64,000 nt of DNA from Adlercreutzia mucosicola DSM 19490 (GCF_000422625.1 NZ_AUGK01000011.1:51383-115382), one strand, 5' to 3'; positions 36,492 through 48,636 are shown, counted from the stretch's first letter. Notes: generated from the sequence alone by a model not told the origin. Made by a program: numbers and translations.

Positions 36492-37129
36492 TTACCCTCG
36501 CTGAGCCACACGCAGGAAGCTGACGGGACGCAGTCCCTCGGCAGCATACCCCTCCGCCACGGTGGCGGCCACAAGTTCGCGGACGAAGGCGTCGGCCCGC
36601 AGGCTGCCCGTGGGCTTCGACACCAGGGTGAAGGTCACGCGGGCGCCCTCCTGAGTCACCGAACCCGCCAGGTAGTCGGCCACCACGAGGGTCTTCTCCT
36701 TCTTCTTGCGCACCACGGTCACCGTCTCGGGCACCACCAGCGCCCGCGGCGCCTCGGAGAGCTCCACCTCATAGGTGCTCACGGGACAGGCCACAGAAGC
36801 CGCCGGGTCCCTGGGCTCGATATAGCGGGTCGCCGTGGGGTACAGATCGGCGGGACTCGCCTCCTGGAGGGCCGCCAGGGCCTTGTCCGGAGCCACGTAG
36901 TCGGTTAGGAACAGGTCGAAGAACTCGGATGTGCCCCCTACCCCTACGGGCAGGGCCGCGCCGAAGGCGATGCGCATGTGGGGTGAGAAGCCCTGGCTCA
37001 CGGCGTAGGGCAGCCCCGCGCGGCGCACGGACCGCTCTAGGGCCCGGGCCACTTCCAGATGGGACAGCAGGGCGAGACGGCCCGTCTCGCGGAAGGTCAC
37101 GCGCAGGCGGAACAAACGGGGATCGGCCA

Positions 37130-37130
<1 letters not shown>
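36492..37130 (-). CDS. Radical-SAM-linked protein (DUF2344 / TIGR03936-like)
   Basis: A 212-residue protein with the family start LFRLRVTFRETGRLALLSHLEVARALERSVRRAGLPYAVSQGFSPHMRIAFG, broken here into recognisable parts: GRLALLSHLE, GLPYAVSQGFSPHMRIAFGA and LPVGVGGTSE. It always follows a radical SAM protein of the TIGR03960 type, as here, where its ATG overlaps the upstream stop (TAATG). The two may be one enzyme; in some genomes they are fused. The reaction is not known to me. Its stop lies 39 nt before hinT, which begins on the same strand. Confidence 0.88.
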
Positions 37131-39182
<2,052 letters not shown>

Positions 39183-39196
<14 letters not shown>

Positions 39197-40364
39197 GGAC
39201 TCCCTTTCCGTTCTTCCCGCGCAGGCCGCGCCACGTAGCGCGCCCCGCGTCCTTGGCGGCATCGACCACCTTGCGGCCCGCCGGCGTGGAGGCAGCCTTC
39301 CCTGCCGCCTCCACGGCCTCGTCGCGGGCCTTCTGCACTACGTTGGCCACGCCCACGATGTCGCCGCCGGCCTCGAAGTACTCGATGGCGGCCCGGCCCA
39401 TGGCCTCGGTGCCGGCAAATCCCACGGCCCCCTTGATGGCCCAGCCGAGCACCGGCACCACGCCCACGGCGGTACGCGCGATGTTGCGGAACAGGAAGGC
39501 GCCCCCCACCACGGCGGCCAGCTCCTTGATGCGCTCGGCCGACAGGGGCTGGCCGTAGGCCGCGGCGATCTGCAGCAGCATCTTCGCCTGGTTCAGGGTC
39601 ATGATGGGCATATCGGCCCCGGGGATGAACACCACCACGCCCACACCGGCGTTCTGGATAGCCGTGGCCCGCACCGCATCCAGCGACAGCGGCCGACGCA
39701 CGAAGGGAAAGGCCAGGGCGAAGGCGAGCTTCTTGTCGCGGCAGGCCGCGATGATCCACTCCCCCATGCGGCGGTCCAACGTCGCGGCGGCCTCCTCGTC
39801 CAGAACGATGGGCTCGTCGGCGGCCGGATCCTCCTCCACGGGCGCGGGATGCTCGAGCAGGGCCAGCTCGGCGGCCGTCTCGGGCGCGGCGGCCGGCTCG
39901 GCGCCCGCGCCGCGGACGGCCGTCACCCGGCGCGCCAGGGTGGCGGCCGCATCGGCCAGGGGCGCAGGATCGGTCATATGGGGCGCCACCAGGTCTCCCT
40001 CGGGAATGGCGCAGCCCGCCGCCGCGGCCGCAGCGGCAACACCGTGGGGCTGGGTGGTCACCACCATGACGGGGATGCCCACCGCGCGGATATGGGCCGC
40101 AGCCTCGCCGATGAAGGGCGCGCTGCCGGCCACGATCACGGCCATGTCGTCGGCCTGGTAGGGCGCAGGAGCCCCGTCGTCCAGATAGCCCAAGGTCACC
40201 CGCGTACGGGCCCCGGCGCTCGCAAACGCGCTGCGCACGTGGCCCACCACGTCGCCGGGCGCCGTCTCATCCAGATAGACCGACACGGCCAGCGGCGTGG
40301 TGCGGGCGGCGTCGATATCGGTGGCCGCGCTCAGCAGCGCGGGGATGTCGATGGGAAGATTCAT
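39183..40364 (-). CDS. DUF697 family protein
   Basis: A 393-residue protein. The C-terminal half (about 215-370) has the DUF697 pattern of hydrophobic helices (IMTLNQAKMLLQIAAAYGQPLSAERI, split by IKELAAVVGGAFLFRNIART and VPVLGWAIKGAVGFAGTEAMG), probably two or more membrane-inserted hairpins. The N-terminal half resembles a nucleotide-binding alpha/beta fold (SVYLDETAPGDV, MAVIVAGSAPFIGEA) but lacks a Walker A motif. Start ATG 40364 with AAGGAAGG and ATGA overlap with rodA. It is part of the mre/rod operon; function unknown, perhaps in envelope growth. Confidence 0.7.
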
Positions 40365-41593
40365 GATACGGCCTTCCTTCCTTGTACCGTGTGGTGGGAC
40401 CACACCGAGCCAATGAGTCCGAGCAGGGCGAAGTTCACGACCATGAACGACGAGCCGTAGCTCATAAACGGCAGCGGGATGCCCGTGATGGGCATCAGCC
40501 CCACGTCCATGCCGATGTTCTCCAGAATCTGGAACAGCCACATGCCGATCACGCCCATCACGATGAGCATGCCGAACAGGTCGTCGGCGCCCCGGGCGAT
40601 GGACAGGCACAACACGATGAGGGCGGCGTACAGGGCGATGAGCACCACCACGCCGGCAAAGCCCATCTCCTCGGCCAGCACGCAGAAGATGAAGTCGGTG
40701 GGAGCCTCGGGCAGAAAGCCGTGGGTGGACTGGGTGGCGTTCAAGAGCCCCTTGCCGAACAGGCCGCCCGAGCCGATGGCGATCTTGGCCTGGGCCAGGT
40801 TGTAGCCGTCGCCGGACAGGTCGCCCTCAGGGTTCAGGAACACGAGCAGTCGGCTGCGCTGGTAGTTCTTCAGCAGGCGGTACTCCCAACTTCCATCTTC
40901 CAGCTGGTATTTCAGCAGCTCGTCAACGGCGAACACCGCGACGATGGCCAGAATGCCCGCCGCCAGCGTGATCAACAGGTAGCGCGCCTTCGCTCCGCCC
41001 ATCACCATGATAGTGGCACAGATGGCCAGATATACCAGGCCCGTGCCCAGGTCGGGCTGGGTCATGATGCAGGCGAAGGGCACCAGCGCCAAGCCGAGCA
41101 CCTTGCAGTACTCGCGCCGGTCGTCCAGCATGCCCTGGTAGCGGGCCAGCAGACTGGCCGCGAACAGCACCACGGTCACCTTGGCGAACTCGCCGGGCTG
41201 CACCTGCATGCCGATGTTGATCCACGACTGGGCGCCCTTGGCGTTCACGCCGATCACGGGCAGATGGGGCGATAGGATGAGCACGACGTTGATAACGAGC
41301 AGGGCCGTGGTCATGTTGGCCAGACGGCGGTAGTCGAAGTGCCACAGCAGCACCATGAGCACCACGCCCACCCCCACGCCGGCCAGCTGGCGGTTGAAGC
41401 TGTACTTCTCGTCACCGTAGACCGCCGACCAGCAGACCAGAAGGCCGTAACCCACCAAGAGGGCCACCACCAACACAAACGGCCAGTTGACCAGGGAGAG
41501 CAGGGCCGGCCGCTCGGGACGCTGCGGGGCGGGCGCGCCCATGGCGCCGCGCTGGGATGCGTGAACGGAATGTATCTGGGGAAGCTGGGCCAC
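40361..41593 (-). CDS. rodA: Peptidoglycan polymerase RodA (SEDS family)
   Basis: SEDS glycosyltransferase that polymerises lipid II during rod elongation, 410 residues with ten hydrophobic segments. Family landmarks are GVNAKGAQSWINIG, QVQPGEFAKV (with the catalytic-type Asp/Glu region), MTQPDLGTG, GFLPEAPTDFIFCVLAEE and the ending IPLPFMSYGSS. A GTG start at 41593 follows TAGGAG by 5 nt. It lies 8 nt after the stop of mrdA, its cognate transpeptidase partner. Confidence 0.94.
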   Translation of the reverse strand: MAQLPQIHSVHASQRGAMGAPAPQRPERPALLSLVNWPFVLVVALLVGYGLLVCWSAVYGDEKYSFNRQLAGVGVGVVLMVLLWHFDYRRLANMTTALLVINVVLILSPHLPVIGVNAKGAQSWINIGMQVQPGEFAKVTVVLFAASLLARYQGMLDDRREYCKVLGLALVPFACIMTQPDLGTGLVYLAICATIMVMGGAKARYLLITLAAGILAIVAVFAVDELLKYQLEDGSWEYRLLKNYQRSRLLVFLNPEGDLSGDGYNLAQAKIAIGSGGLFGKGLLNATQSTHGFLPEAPTDFIFCVLAEEMGFAGVVVLIALYAALIVLCLSIARGADDLFGMLIVMGVIGMWLFQILENIGMDVGLMPITGIPLPFMSYGSSFMVVNFALLGLIGSVWSHHTVQGRKAVS

Positions 41594-41601
41594 CTTCGCT
41601 C

Positions 41602-43779
41602 CTAATCGGTTCGGCTCTCGGACTCAACAGGGATCTCGACGGACTGTCCCGTGGAGCCGGCGATACGGCCTACCTGCACGTCGGAGGCGCCCTCCTGGGA
41701 CTTCACGAGCGCGCCCATCACCTCGGCCACCAGCGGCGCCGCGGTCGTCGAACCGCCGCCGCCCTGTTCGACGACCGCGGCCACCACGTACTTCGGATCG
41801 TCGTAGGGCGCATAGGCCACGAACCACGCCGTGTCGTTCTGACCGGCCTTCTCGCCGGTACCCGACTTGCCCGCCGCGTCGATGCCCTGCTCGGCGAAAA
41901 GGGCCGCCACGCCGGGCGACTGCAGCACCATATCGTGCAGCGACTGGCGCACGTAGCTCAAATGGGCCGCGTTCACCTCGGGGGTGCGCGCCACCTCGGG
42001 CTGGAAGGACACCACGGTCTCGCCCTCGCCGTTGCGCACCTCGCGCAGCACATGGGGCTTCATGATCTGGCCCGTGGCCACCCCGCCGTAGGCCGCCGCG
42101 ATCTGCAGCGGCGTGACGAGCACGTCGCCCTGGCCGATGATCATGTTGGTGTAGTCGCCGCCGCGCCAGGTGGCCTCGGCCGGTCGGTTGCGGAAGGTCT
42201 CCTGTTTCCAGGCGGGCGTGGGCAGCTGACCGCCCGACTCGCCGCCAAGATCGATCCCGGTGCGCTCGCCGAAACCGAACTCCTCCAGGTACTGCTGCAA
42301 AGCCGTCTCGGACAGCTCGCCGGAGCCGGCCGGCCCGCGATCGTAGAAGCCCTTGGCGATCTCGTAGAAGACCACGTCGCAGGAGTTCACGATGCCGCCG
42401 TGCAGGTCCAAGGTGCCGTGGCCGTCGTGGTTCCAGCACTTCTGCACATCGCCGCTGCCGAAACCGTCCCACTCGCCGGTGCAAGTCCAGCTGCTGCCCT
42501 CGTTGGCCAGGCCGTATTCCAGACCGGCCAGAGAGGTGAAGGCCTTGAACGTGGAGGCAGCCGGATACTGGCCCGAGATCGCGCGGTTGTTCAGGGGCTG
42601 GTAGGCCTTGTTCTCCTTTTTGTCGTTGTAGATGTCCATGATCTCCGTGGAGATGGCCCCGGTGAAGTTCGTAGGGTCGAAGGTAGGATAGCTGGCCATG
42701 ACGAGCACCGAGCCGTCCCGCACGTCCAGGGCCACCACGGCCCCCGAGCTGCCGATGCCCTTGCCGATCACGCCCGAGGGCGCGATGAGTTTGGCCAGGG
42801 CGGCGTCGGCCACGTACTGGGCCTTGGCGTCGATGGTGAGGTAGACATCGGACCCCTTGGCGTCCTGCACGTCGCTCATCACCGAGATGCGGCGGCCGGA
42901 GGCGTCCACCATCACTTTGCTCTCACCGTGCTCGCCGGCGAGCACGGCATCGTAGGAGGCCTCCACGCCGGCCTTGCCCACGGTGTCGATGGACAGGATC
43001 TGGCGCCCCTCGATTGACGCCTTCAGGTCGTCCTCGGAAGGCGCGCCGGTGTAGCCGAGCACATGGGCAGCCAGGGCGCCGTAGGGATAGCTGCGGCTCG
43101 CCCGCTCCTCCACGCTGATACCCGGGAAGGCGTCGGCGTGCTCGGCGATGAAGGCCACGTCCCGCAGGCGCACGTCGGAGGCCACCACGCGCAGGCTCTG
43201 GGCACCGGCCGAGGAATCTTTGATGCGCTGGGACACCACGTTCACCGGCAGGCCCAGCACCGTGGCCAGACGGCGCACCACATCGCGGTTGTCGGCCACA
43301 TCAGGGTCGGCCAGCACTGTCTGGCTCATGCGGTTCACCACAAGCGGGGTGCCGAACATGTCGTAGATGAACCCGCGGGGCGCCGGCGTGTTCACGGTGG
43401 TGTACAAGTTCTGCTCGGCGGCGTCGGCGTATTCCGAATTGCCGAGGATCTGCATCGTCCACAGCTTCGCCGTCAGGATGCCGAAGATGGCCGCGGCGGC
43501 GGCTCCCAGCGCGGCGAAGCGGCCGGCGAGCCCGTCGGAGGGCTTCTGGGCCGCGGCGCTCTCCGAAGTGGAGACCGTCACCTCTCCCTCGCGGGCCGCC
43601 TTCGCGGCGCTCGTGGACTCGAAGGGCGAGGTGCCCACGCCGACGGTATCCAGCTGTCGCACGCTTTTCGTCTTGCCCACCGAGGGCGTGGAGGTGCGGG
43701 CGCGCAGCATGAACACCACGGCAATGGCCACGATGGCGATGAGGGCGGCCGCGAGGGCCGCGATAAGGGCGACGATCAT
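41602..43779 (-). CDS. mrdA: Penicillin-binding protein 2 (class B PBP, elongasome transpeptidase)
   Basis: Cross-links peptidoglycan with RodA during elongation. The 725 residues contain a cytoplasmic/membrane N-terminus of unusual length: a first hydrophobic segment (MIVALIAALAAALIAIVAIA), a Ser/Thr-rich charged region and a second hydrophobic segment near residue 100 (FAALGAAAAAIFGILTAK), then the PBP dimerisation domain. The active-site Ser is in AASTFKAF (SxxK), SxN is SCD, and the third motif is KSGTGEKAG. An SxD second motif is known in other PBP2 proteins, so it is not a sign of inactivity. Start ATG 43779 with AAGGGGG upstream. Confidence 0.93.
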   Translation of the reverse strand: MIVALIAALAAALIAIVAIAVVFMLRARTSTPSVGKTKSVRQLDTVGVGTSPFESTSAAKAAREGEVTVSTSESAAAQKPSDGLAGRFAALGAAAAAIFGILTAKLWTMQILGNSEYADAAEQNLYTTVNTPAPRGFIYDMFGTPLVVNRMSQTVLADPDVADNRDVVRRLATVLGLPVNVVSQRIKDSSAGAQSLRVVASDVRLRDVAFIAEHADAFPGISVEERASRSYPYGALAAHVLGYTGAPSEDDLKASIEGRQILSIDTVGKAGVEASYDAVLAGEHGESKVMVDASGRRISVMSDVQDAKGSDVYLTIDAKAQYVADAALAKLIAPSGVIGKGIGSSGAVVALDVRDGSVLVMASYPTFDPTNFTGAISTEIMDIYNDKKENKAYQPLNNRAISGQYPAASTFKAFTSLAGLEYGLANEGSSWTCTGEWDGFGSGDVQKCWNHDGHGTLDLHGGIVNSCDVVFYEIAKGFYDRGPAGSGELSETALQQYLEEFGFGERTGIDLGGESGGQLPTPAWKQETFRNRPAEATWRGGDYTNMIIGQGDVLVTPLQIAAAYGGVATGQIMKPHVLREVRNGEGETVVSFQPEVARTPEVNAAHLSYVRQSLHDMVLQSPGVAALFAEQGIDAAGKSGTGEKAGQNDTAWFVAYAPYDDPKYVVAAVVEQGGGGSTTAAPLVAEVMGALVKSQEGASDVQVGRIAGSTGQSVEIPVESESRTD

Positions 43780-43792
43780 CGCTACCCCCTTC

Positions 43793-44317
43793 TTAGCGCA
43801 GTTGCGGCGTTCCCGGCTGACCCAGAGGACGGCTGACGAGAACGCGAATCGCGATCGGATAGAACAGCAGGCCGATAACGCAGTCGTACAGCATGCAGGG
43901 CAGCACGCGGTACAGGAAGGCCTCGCCGAAGGAGACCCCGGCACCGCAGGCTACCACGATAATGCCGTAGAGCACCTCGACCAGCATGGTCGAGGCGAGC
44001 AGGATGGCCGCGGGCATGAACAGGGTATCGTTGTTGAGCACCAGATAGGCCCGGGAGGCGAGAAATGTTACCAGCACGAGCACAAGGGCCATGGCCCCCA
44101 CCGGGCCGCCGCCCACCAAGTCGAAGACAAGCCCCAAGATGAAGGGCAGAAGCAGCCCCGCGTGATCGGGGCAGGCCACGGCCCGCACCACGCAGAACAC
44201 CACGATGAAGTTGGGCACGGCCGCCGCCAGAGCGATGGAGGGGGCCAGGGCGATCTGGAGCAGGACGGCCACCGCGCCGCCGATGATGCCGGCGACGGTC
44301 TCGCGGGTGACCTCCAT
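43793..44317 (-). CDS. mreD: Rod shape-determining protein MreD
   Basis: A 174-residue membrane protein with about five hydrophobic segments (IIGGAVAVLLQIAL..., LLLPFILGLVFDLV, ALVLVLVTFLA, ILLASTMLVEVLYGIIVV, CVIGLLFYPIAI). Position between mreC and mrdA and the size are those of MreD. The ATG overlaps the mreC stop (TGATG), so it is coupled. Confidence 0.9.
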   Translation of the reverse strand: MEVTRETVAGIIGGAVAVLLQIALAPSIALAAAVPNFIVVFCVVRAVACPDHAGLLLPFILGLVFDLVGGGPVGAMALVLVLVTFLASRAYLVLNNDTLFMPAAILLASTMLVEVLYGIIVVACGAGVSFGEAFLYRVLPCMLYDCVIGLLFYPIAIRVLVSRPLGQPGTPQLR

Positions 44318-45339
44318 CAGTTGCCCTCCCCCTCATCGGAGGCGCCGTCGCCTCGACCGGAAGCGGCGCCGGATCCTTCCCCAGAGGAGCCGTTGCCCTG
44401 GGCGCTGTCGCCCTCGCCGTCCTCGCCGCCCTCGCCGCCTTCGCTGTCCCCGTCCTGGCCGTCCTCCACGACCACCACGGGCACGCTGCGGTCCACGGCG
44501 TCGGAAGCGGCGCTGAACACCACCGTGGCCTCTTCCAGAAGAGACACCTGGCCGTTGGGGGCCACCACGATGCGGCGGGAATCGTTGCCGGCGCTGCCCT
44601 CCACGCGGGCCACGGTGCCGATGAGCAGACCCGGGGTATAGCTGCCGCCCAGACCGCTCGTGAGCACCACATCGCCCACCTGGATGTTCACGTCGGCGCC
44701 GATGTTCTCAAGGTAGAGCAGGCCGTCCAAGGAGCCGCGGACAATGCCCTCGGCGCGGCTCGACTGCACGATGGCCGCCGCCCCGGACTGGGGATCGGAC
44801 AGAAGGCGCACGCGGCAGCTGTTGGGAGACACCGAGATCACCTGGCCGATGACGCCCGCGGCGCCCATGACCGTCAGGCCCGACTCCACGCCCTGGTTCG
44901 AGCCCACGTCCAAGGTGATGTCCTGGTTCCAGGCGTCAGTGGACCGCCCGATGACACGGCCCACGGGGCCCTCGATCTCGTACACGTCGCGCATGCCCAG
45001 CAAGGCCTCGAGGCGCTGGGCGGCCAGGCGGTACTCCTCGCCCTGGACCGCCAGCTGGGTCAGCTGGGCGTTCTGCTCCTTCAGGGCGCTCAGGGTCTCT
45101 TCGGCAGCTCCGTTGTCGGCGACCGCCTCGGCCGCGCCCTCGGTGGCCTGGCCCACCGGCGTGCCGAGGGACTGCACGGGCGCCGCGATGCCGGCCACGG
45201 CCGCCTGCACCTTGTGCAGCGGGCCGTCGGGCCCCTCGGCAGCGTAGATGCCCACAAGGCCCAGGGCCACCACCAGGGCAATGATGAGGGACACCCGGCC
45301 GACCGGCGCGGGGCTGTTGTTCTGGAAGTTGAGAGCCAT
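44317..45339 (-). CDS. mreC: Rod shape-determining protein MreC
   Basis: Membrane-anchored scaffold linking MreB filaments to the elongation synthases. The 340 residues have one N-terminal membrane segment (SLIIALVVALGLVGIYA), a coiled-coil (AAEETLSALKEQNAQLTQLAV), the beta-domain with DVGSNQGVESGLTVMGAAGVIGQV, and an acidic Gly/Asp/Ser-rich C-terminal tail. The Shine-Dalgarno sequence is weak, 18 nt after the mreB stop, so coupling to mreB is likely. Confidence 0.93.
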   Translation of the reverse strand: MALNFQNNSPAPVGRVSLIIALVVALGLVGIYAAEGPDGPLHKVQAAVAGIAAPVQSLGTPVGQATEGAAEAVADNGAAEETLSALKEQNAQLTQLAVQGEEYRLAAQRLEALLGMRDVYEIEGPVGRVIGRSTDAWNQDITLDVGSNQGVESGLTVMGAAGVIGQVISVSPNSCRVRLLSDPQSGAAAIVQSSRAEGIVRGSLDGLLYLENIGADVNIQVGDVVLTSGLGGSYTPGLLIGTVARVEGSAGNDSRRIVVAPNGQVSLLEEATVVFSAASDAVDRSVPVVVVEDGQDGDSEGGEGGEDGEGDSAQGNGSSGEGSGAASGRGDGASDEGEGN

Positions 45340-45356
45340 GGGGTCTGCGATCGCCC

Positions 45357-46412
45357 TTATTTGGAGCGCATGAGGGTCTGCTTGAGGGCTGTGGGCGTCT
45401 CAAGCACCTTCAGGCAGCCGGACACCACGTTGGTGAGCGCCGTCTCGGACACCCACACGGGAATCTCCAGCTTGTCGGTGAGATAGCGGTCAAGACCCGA
45501 CAGAAGGCCGCCGCCGCCCGTGAGCAGGATACCGTTCTGGATGATATCGCTGGCCAGGTCGGGGTTGGTCTTCTTGAAGGTGTCCTTGATATGCAGCACC
45601 ATCTCCTCGATGGGGGCCTGCAGCGCCGCGCGCACGTCCTCGGACTGGATGGTCACTTCCTTGGGCTGCTCGGTGTAGACGTCCTGGCCCGAGATGATCA
45701 TGTCGCGCTCGCGGCCGTCCTCGAAGGGCAGGATGGAGCCGATCTTGATCTTGATGACCTCGGCCGTGCGCTCGCCGATCTTGATGCCCAAAAGGTCGCG
45801 CAGGTGCATGGCGATGGCCTCGTCGAGGCGGTTGCCCGCAAGGCGCAGGCTGGAGGAGGTCACGATGCCGCCGAGCGAGATGACGGCCACTTCCGTAGTG
45901 CCGCCGCCGATGTCCACCACCATGGAGCCGGTGGGCTCGGTCACGGGCAGATCGGCGCCCATGGCCGCTGCCATGGGCTCCTCGATGAGGTAGGCCTGAC
46001 GGGCGCCGGCCTGGATGGCGGCCTCGAACACGGCGCGCTTCTCCACCGAGGTGGCGCCGCAGGGGATGCAGATGACGATGCGGGGCTTGGGCTGCCAGGG
46101 GTACTTCCGCTCGGAGGCCTTGTTGATGAAGGCCGACAGCATAGCCTCGGTCACGTCGTAGTCGGCGATGACGCCGTCCTTCAGGGGATGCTCGGCCGAG
46201 AAGGCGTCCGGCGTGTGGTTGATCATGTTCTTGGCCTCATGACCGACGGCGAGCACGCGGTGGGTGGACTTCTCTATGGCGACGACCGAGGGCTCGTTGA
46301 TGACGATGCCCTCGCCGGTAATGGCAACAAGGGTATTGGCAGTCCCCAGGTCGATGGCCATGTCCGCGGACATCTGGCCCGTCAGGCTGGAGAACATATC
46401 AAGGAATGACAT
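45357..46412 (-). CDS. mreB: Rod shape-determining protein MreB
   Basis: Bacterial actin that organises wall synthesis in rods. The 351 residues include the nucleotide site elements MAIDLGTANTLV, VICIPCGATSVEKRAVFEAA, VVDIGGGTTEVAVISLGG and the adenine-binding LLTGGGGLLSGLD. Start MSFLDMFSSL (ATG 46412), just before the actin core; an extension upstream lacks similarity. The extended -10 promoter at 46457-46465 lies 45 nt upstream. First gene of the rod operon. Confidence 0.96.
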   Translation of the reverse strand: MSFLDMFSSLTGQMSADMAIDLGTANTLVAITGEGIVINEPSVVAIEKSTHRVLAVGHEAKNMINHTPDAFSAEHPLKDGVIADYDVTEAMLSAFINKASERKYPWQPKPRIVICIPCGATSVEKRAVFEAAIQAGARQAYLIEEPMAAAMGADLPVTEPTGSMVVDIGGGTTEVAVISLGGIVTSSSLRLAGNRLDEAIAMHLRDLLGIKIGERTAEVIKIKIGSILPFEDGRERDMIISGQDVYTEQPKEVTIQSEDVRAALQAPIEEMVLHIKDTFKKTNPDLASDIIQNGILLTGGGGLLSGLDRYLTDKLEIPVWVSETALTNVVSGCLKVLETPTALKQTLMRSK

Positions 46413-46456
46413 ACAGGCAAACCCTTCGAGTACGTATAGGTTACAGTCAGCCTTAG

Positions 46457-46465
46457 ATTTTAGCA
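46457..46465 (-). promoter_or_regulatory. Extended -10 promoter of the rod-shape operon
   Basis: Minus strand TGCTAAAAT (TGn plus TAAAAT), 45 nt before the mreB ATG. No good -35, as is usual for extended -10 promoters. Confidence 0.6.
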
Positions 46466-46554
46466 CACCCCCAGCGTAGGCGTAGAAACTCCATAGGTGG
46501 GGGACACGGGACGCTGCCGCAGGGGCGGCCCTCAGCCCGCCCGCTTCCCGACCG

Positions 46555-47844
46555 CTAATGCACGCTGCAGGACAGGCAGGGATCGTAGGCGCGGACAAGC
46601 TTCTCGATCTCGAGACGGATCATGTCGCCGTCGAAGCCGGCGGCCACCATCTTCTCGGCCAGCTGGCGCATGTCCGCTTCCAGATTCGCGATGTTCTGGG
46701 CCGTGGGCGTCATGATGGAGGCGCGCGTCACGCGGCCTTCCCCGTTCAACTCCAGCAGGTGGAACAGCGCCCCGCGCGGGGCCTCGGTGAAGCCCACGCC
46801 GCGGCCGGCGCGCACGGTGAAGGGCACTGGCGCGCTCGCCCCCGAAAACTCGTCGGCAGCCAGGCGGCGGCACAGGGCGGCACAGCGGTCGAGCACGTCC
46901 ACCAGCTCCACGGCCTGGGCGATGTTGTTGGCGAAGGGATTGCGCTCGGGCGGCCGCAGGCCCGCCTTGGCGGCGACATAGCGCGCATCCTTGCACAGCG
47001 CGTCCCAGCTGGCGTTCACCCGGGCCAGGGCCGCGGTCATATAGGGCCGCCCCGTGCGTCGGGCCCGGGCCAGGAAGGCGCCGGAATGGCCCACAGCGTA
47101 CTCCTCGATCTCTTCCTCCACGGCCTGGGCGGAAAACTCGTAGCCCCCCTCCACGAAGCGGGCGGTATCGGAGGTGCACACCGGATAGGCGCCCGGGGCC
47201 ACCATGGCCAGAAGGTCTCCCTCGGTCTGGATGTCCAAGGTGTCGAAGTCGCGGAACAGATCCACACTGGCCAGGGCGAAGTCGCGCGCGGCGTCCATGG
47301 CCTCGGCGAGACGGCGGTACTCACCGGCATCGATCTCGTGGGTGAAGCCGCCCACCACGGCCGTGATGGGATGGATGGACCGGCCGCCCACCAGCGTGCA
47401 CAGCTCGTTGCCCAGAGCCTTCAGCCCCAAGGCCCGCTCAAGCAGCTCGGGATTGGCGTCGGCCAGGGGGAACACCGATTTGTGGCCGAGGAAGTCGGGG
47501 GCGGCGAACACGAACAGGTGCGTGGCGTGGTTCTGCAGGTAGGAGCCGTAGACCAGAAGCTCGCGCAGGGCTTCGGTGCGGTCGGTCACCCCAACGCCGA
47601 AGACGCGCTCGATGGCCCGCAGGTCGGTGACGACGTGGCTCGCCGAGCAGATGCCGCAGACCCGCGAGGCGATATAGGGCACCTCCCCGAAGGAGCGCCC
47701 GAGCACCATGGACTCGAACAGGCGAGCCGGCTCCACCACGGCCATCTCGCAGGTGGTCACGGCTCCGTCCTCGATGACGACGCGGATGTCGCCGTGGCCC
47801 TCCACACGGGCCACGTGGTCCACGGAAATGCGGGTCGCGCTCAT
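46555..47844 (-). CDS. [NiFe] hydrogenase large (alpha) subunit, sulfhydrogenase type
   Basis: Catalytic subunit with the NiFe site, 429 residues. The Ni ligands are in RVCGIC (C63, C66, the L1 motif) and DPCLSC (C423, C426, the L2 motif), plus H429 as the last residue before the stop. The chain therefore ends at the mature C-terminus, with no extension for a maturation protease. Gene order beta-gamma-delta-alpha and the domain set are those of group 3b sulfhydrogenases of Pyrococcus and bacteria, which couple NAD(P)H with H2. The start ATG overlaps the delta stop (ATGA). Confidence 0.93.
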   Translation of the reverse strand: MSATRISVDHVARVEGHGDIRVVIEDGAVTTCEMAVVEPARLFESMVLGRSFGEVPYIASRVCGICSASHVVTDLRAIERVFGVGVTDRTEALRELLVYGSYLQNHATHLFVFAAPDFLGHKSVFPLADANPELLERALGLKALGNELCTLVGGRSIHPITAVVGGFTHEIDAGEYRRLAEAMDAARDFALASVDLFRDFDTLDIQTEGDLLAMVAPGAYPVCTSDTARFVEGGYEFSAQAVEEEIEEYAVGHSGAFLARARRTGRPYMTAALARVNASWDALCKDARYVAAKAGLRPPERNPFANNIAQAVELVDVLDRCAALCRRLAADEFSGASAPVPFTVRAGRGVGFTEAPRGALFHLLELNGEGRVTRASIMTPTAQNIANLEADMRQLAEKMVAAGFDGDMIRLEIEKLVRAYDPCLSCSVH

Positions 47845-48635
47845 CGGTTCCCCCCTTCCTCGTCCGCGGCCGCCAGGGCCACGGCGTTGAACATGGCCAG
47901 GGCCTCATCGAAGCGGCGCACCTCCATGCCGCTGCGGGCCGCGACGAAGCGGGCGGCGCGCACGTTCCCGTCGGGAGAGAGGCCCGCGCAGCCGTTGCAG
48001 GGACGGCCCAGCGCCGGGCATTTCGCCCCGCAGCCGCTGCGGGTCACGAGCCCCAAACACAGTGTGCCGTCCTGGAAGAAGCAGCCGCGCTCGTTGCGCT
48101 TGCACTCGCCGCACAGCACCGAGGTGGCCTCCAGGCGGTTGCTGCCGTAGAGGGCCGCGTCCAGCACGCGCACGAACTGGAAGGGGTCGATGGGGCAGCA
48201 CGGCACCGTGAAGTCCACATCCACCACTGCCGACACGGGCACCGGCGCCCGCATGGCGCCGCAGGCCCTCGGCGCCGCGTCCCCGTAGACGCGGGCGCTG
48301 TGGGCGGCGAGGTCGTCGGCGGCCATGCCCGGGATGCCGCCGGTGGCGGCGCAGGCCCCGATGGCGATGACGCAGCGGGCGCGCTCGCGAGCGGCGCGCA
48401 CGGTGGCGGCGGCCTCTTCCGTGGTCACGGCCCCCTCGATCACCGCCACGTCGAAGGCGTCGGGCATGGGATCCGACGAGGTGAGCTGCCAGTAGGCCAT
48501 GTCGATCTGGCCGAGCACTTCCAGCAGGTGCGCCTCGATGTTGGTGATGTTGATCTGGCAGCCGAAGCAGCTGGCCAGGCCGATGAGCACCACGCGCGGC
48601 GCGGTGCCCTCGGACGGTCGGCGAATCTTATTCAT
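47841..48635 (-). CDS. [NiFe] hydrogenase small (delta) subunit
   Basis: Fe-S electron-transfer subunit, 264 residues. The proximal cluster ligands are visible as CFGCQIN (residues ~22-25), GACAATGGIPG and CCPIDP. More cysteines in VLCGECKRNERGCFFQDGTLC and GCGAKCPALGRPCNGC bind medial and distal clusters, as in sulfhydrogenase delta subunits. The start MNKIRRPS (ATG 48635) lies 1 nt after the gamma stop. Confidence 0.92.
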   Translation of the reverse strand: MNKIRRPSEGTAPRVVLIGLASCFGCQINITNIEAHLLEVLGQIDMAYWQLTSSDPMPDAFDVAVIEGAVTTEEAAATVRAARERARCVIAIGACAATGGIPGMAADDLAAHSARVYGDAAPRACGAMRAPVPVSAVVDVDFTVPCCPIDPFQFVRVLDAALYGSNRLEATSVLCGECKRNERGCFFQDGTLCLGLVTRSGCGAKCPALGRPCNGCAGLSPDGNVRAARFVAARSGMEVRRFDEALAMFNAVALAAADEEGGNR

Positions 48636-48636
48636 G

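Noticed and set aside
41602..43779. PBP2 with a mutated SxN motif (SCD)
   Set aside because: An Asp in this position is found in other PBP2 proteins; not a sign of inactivity.
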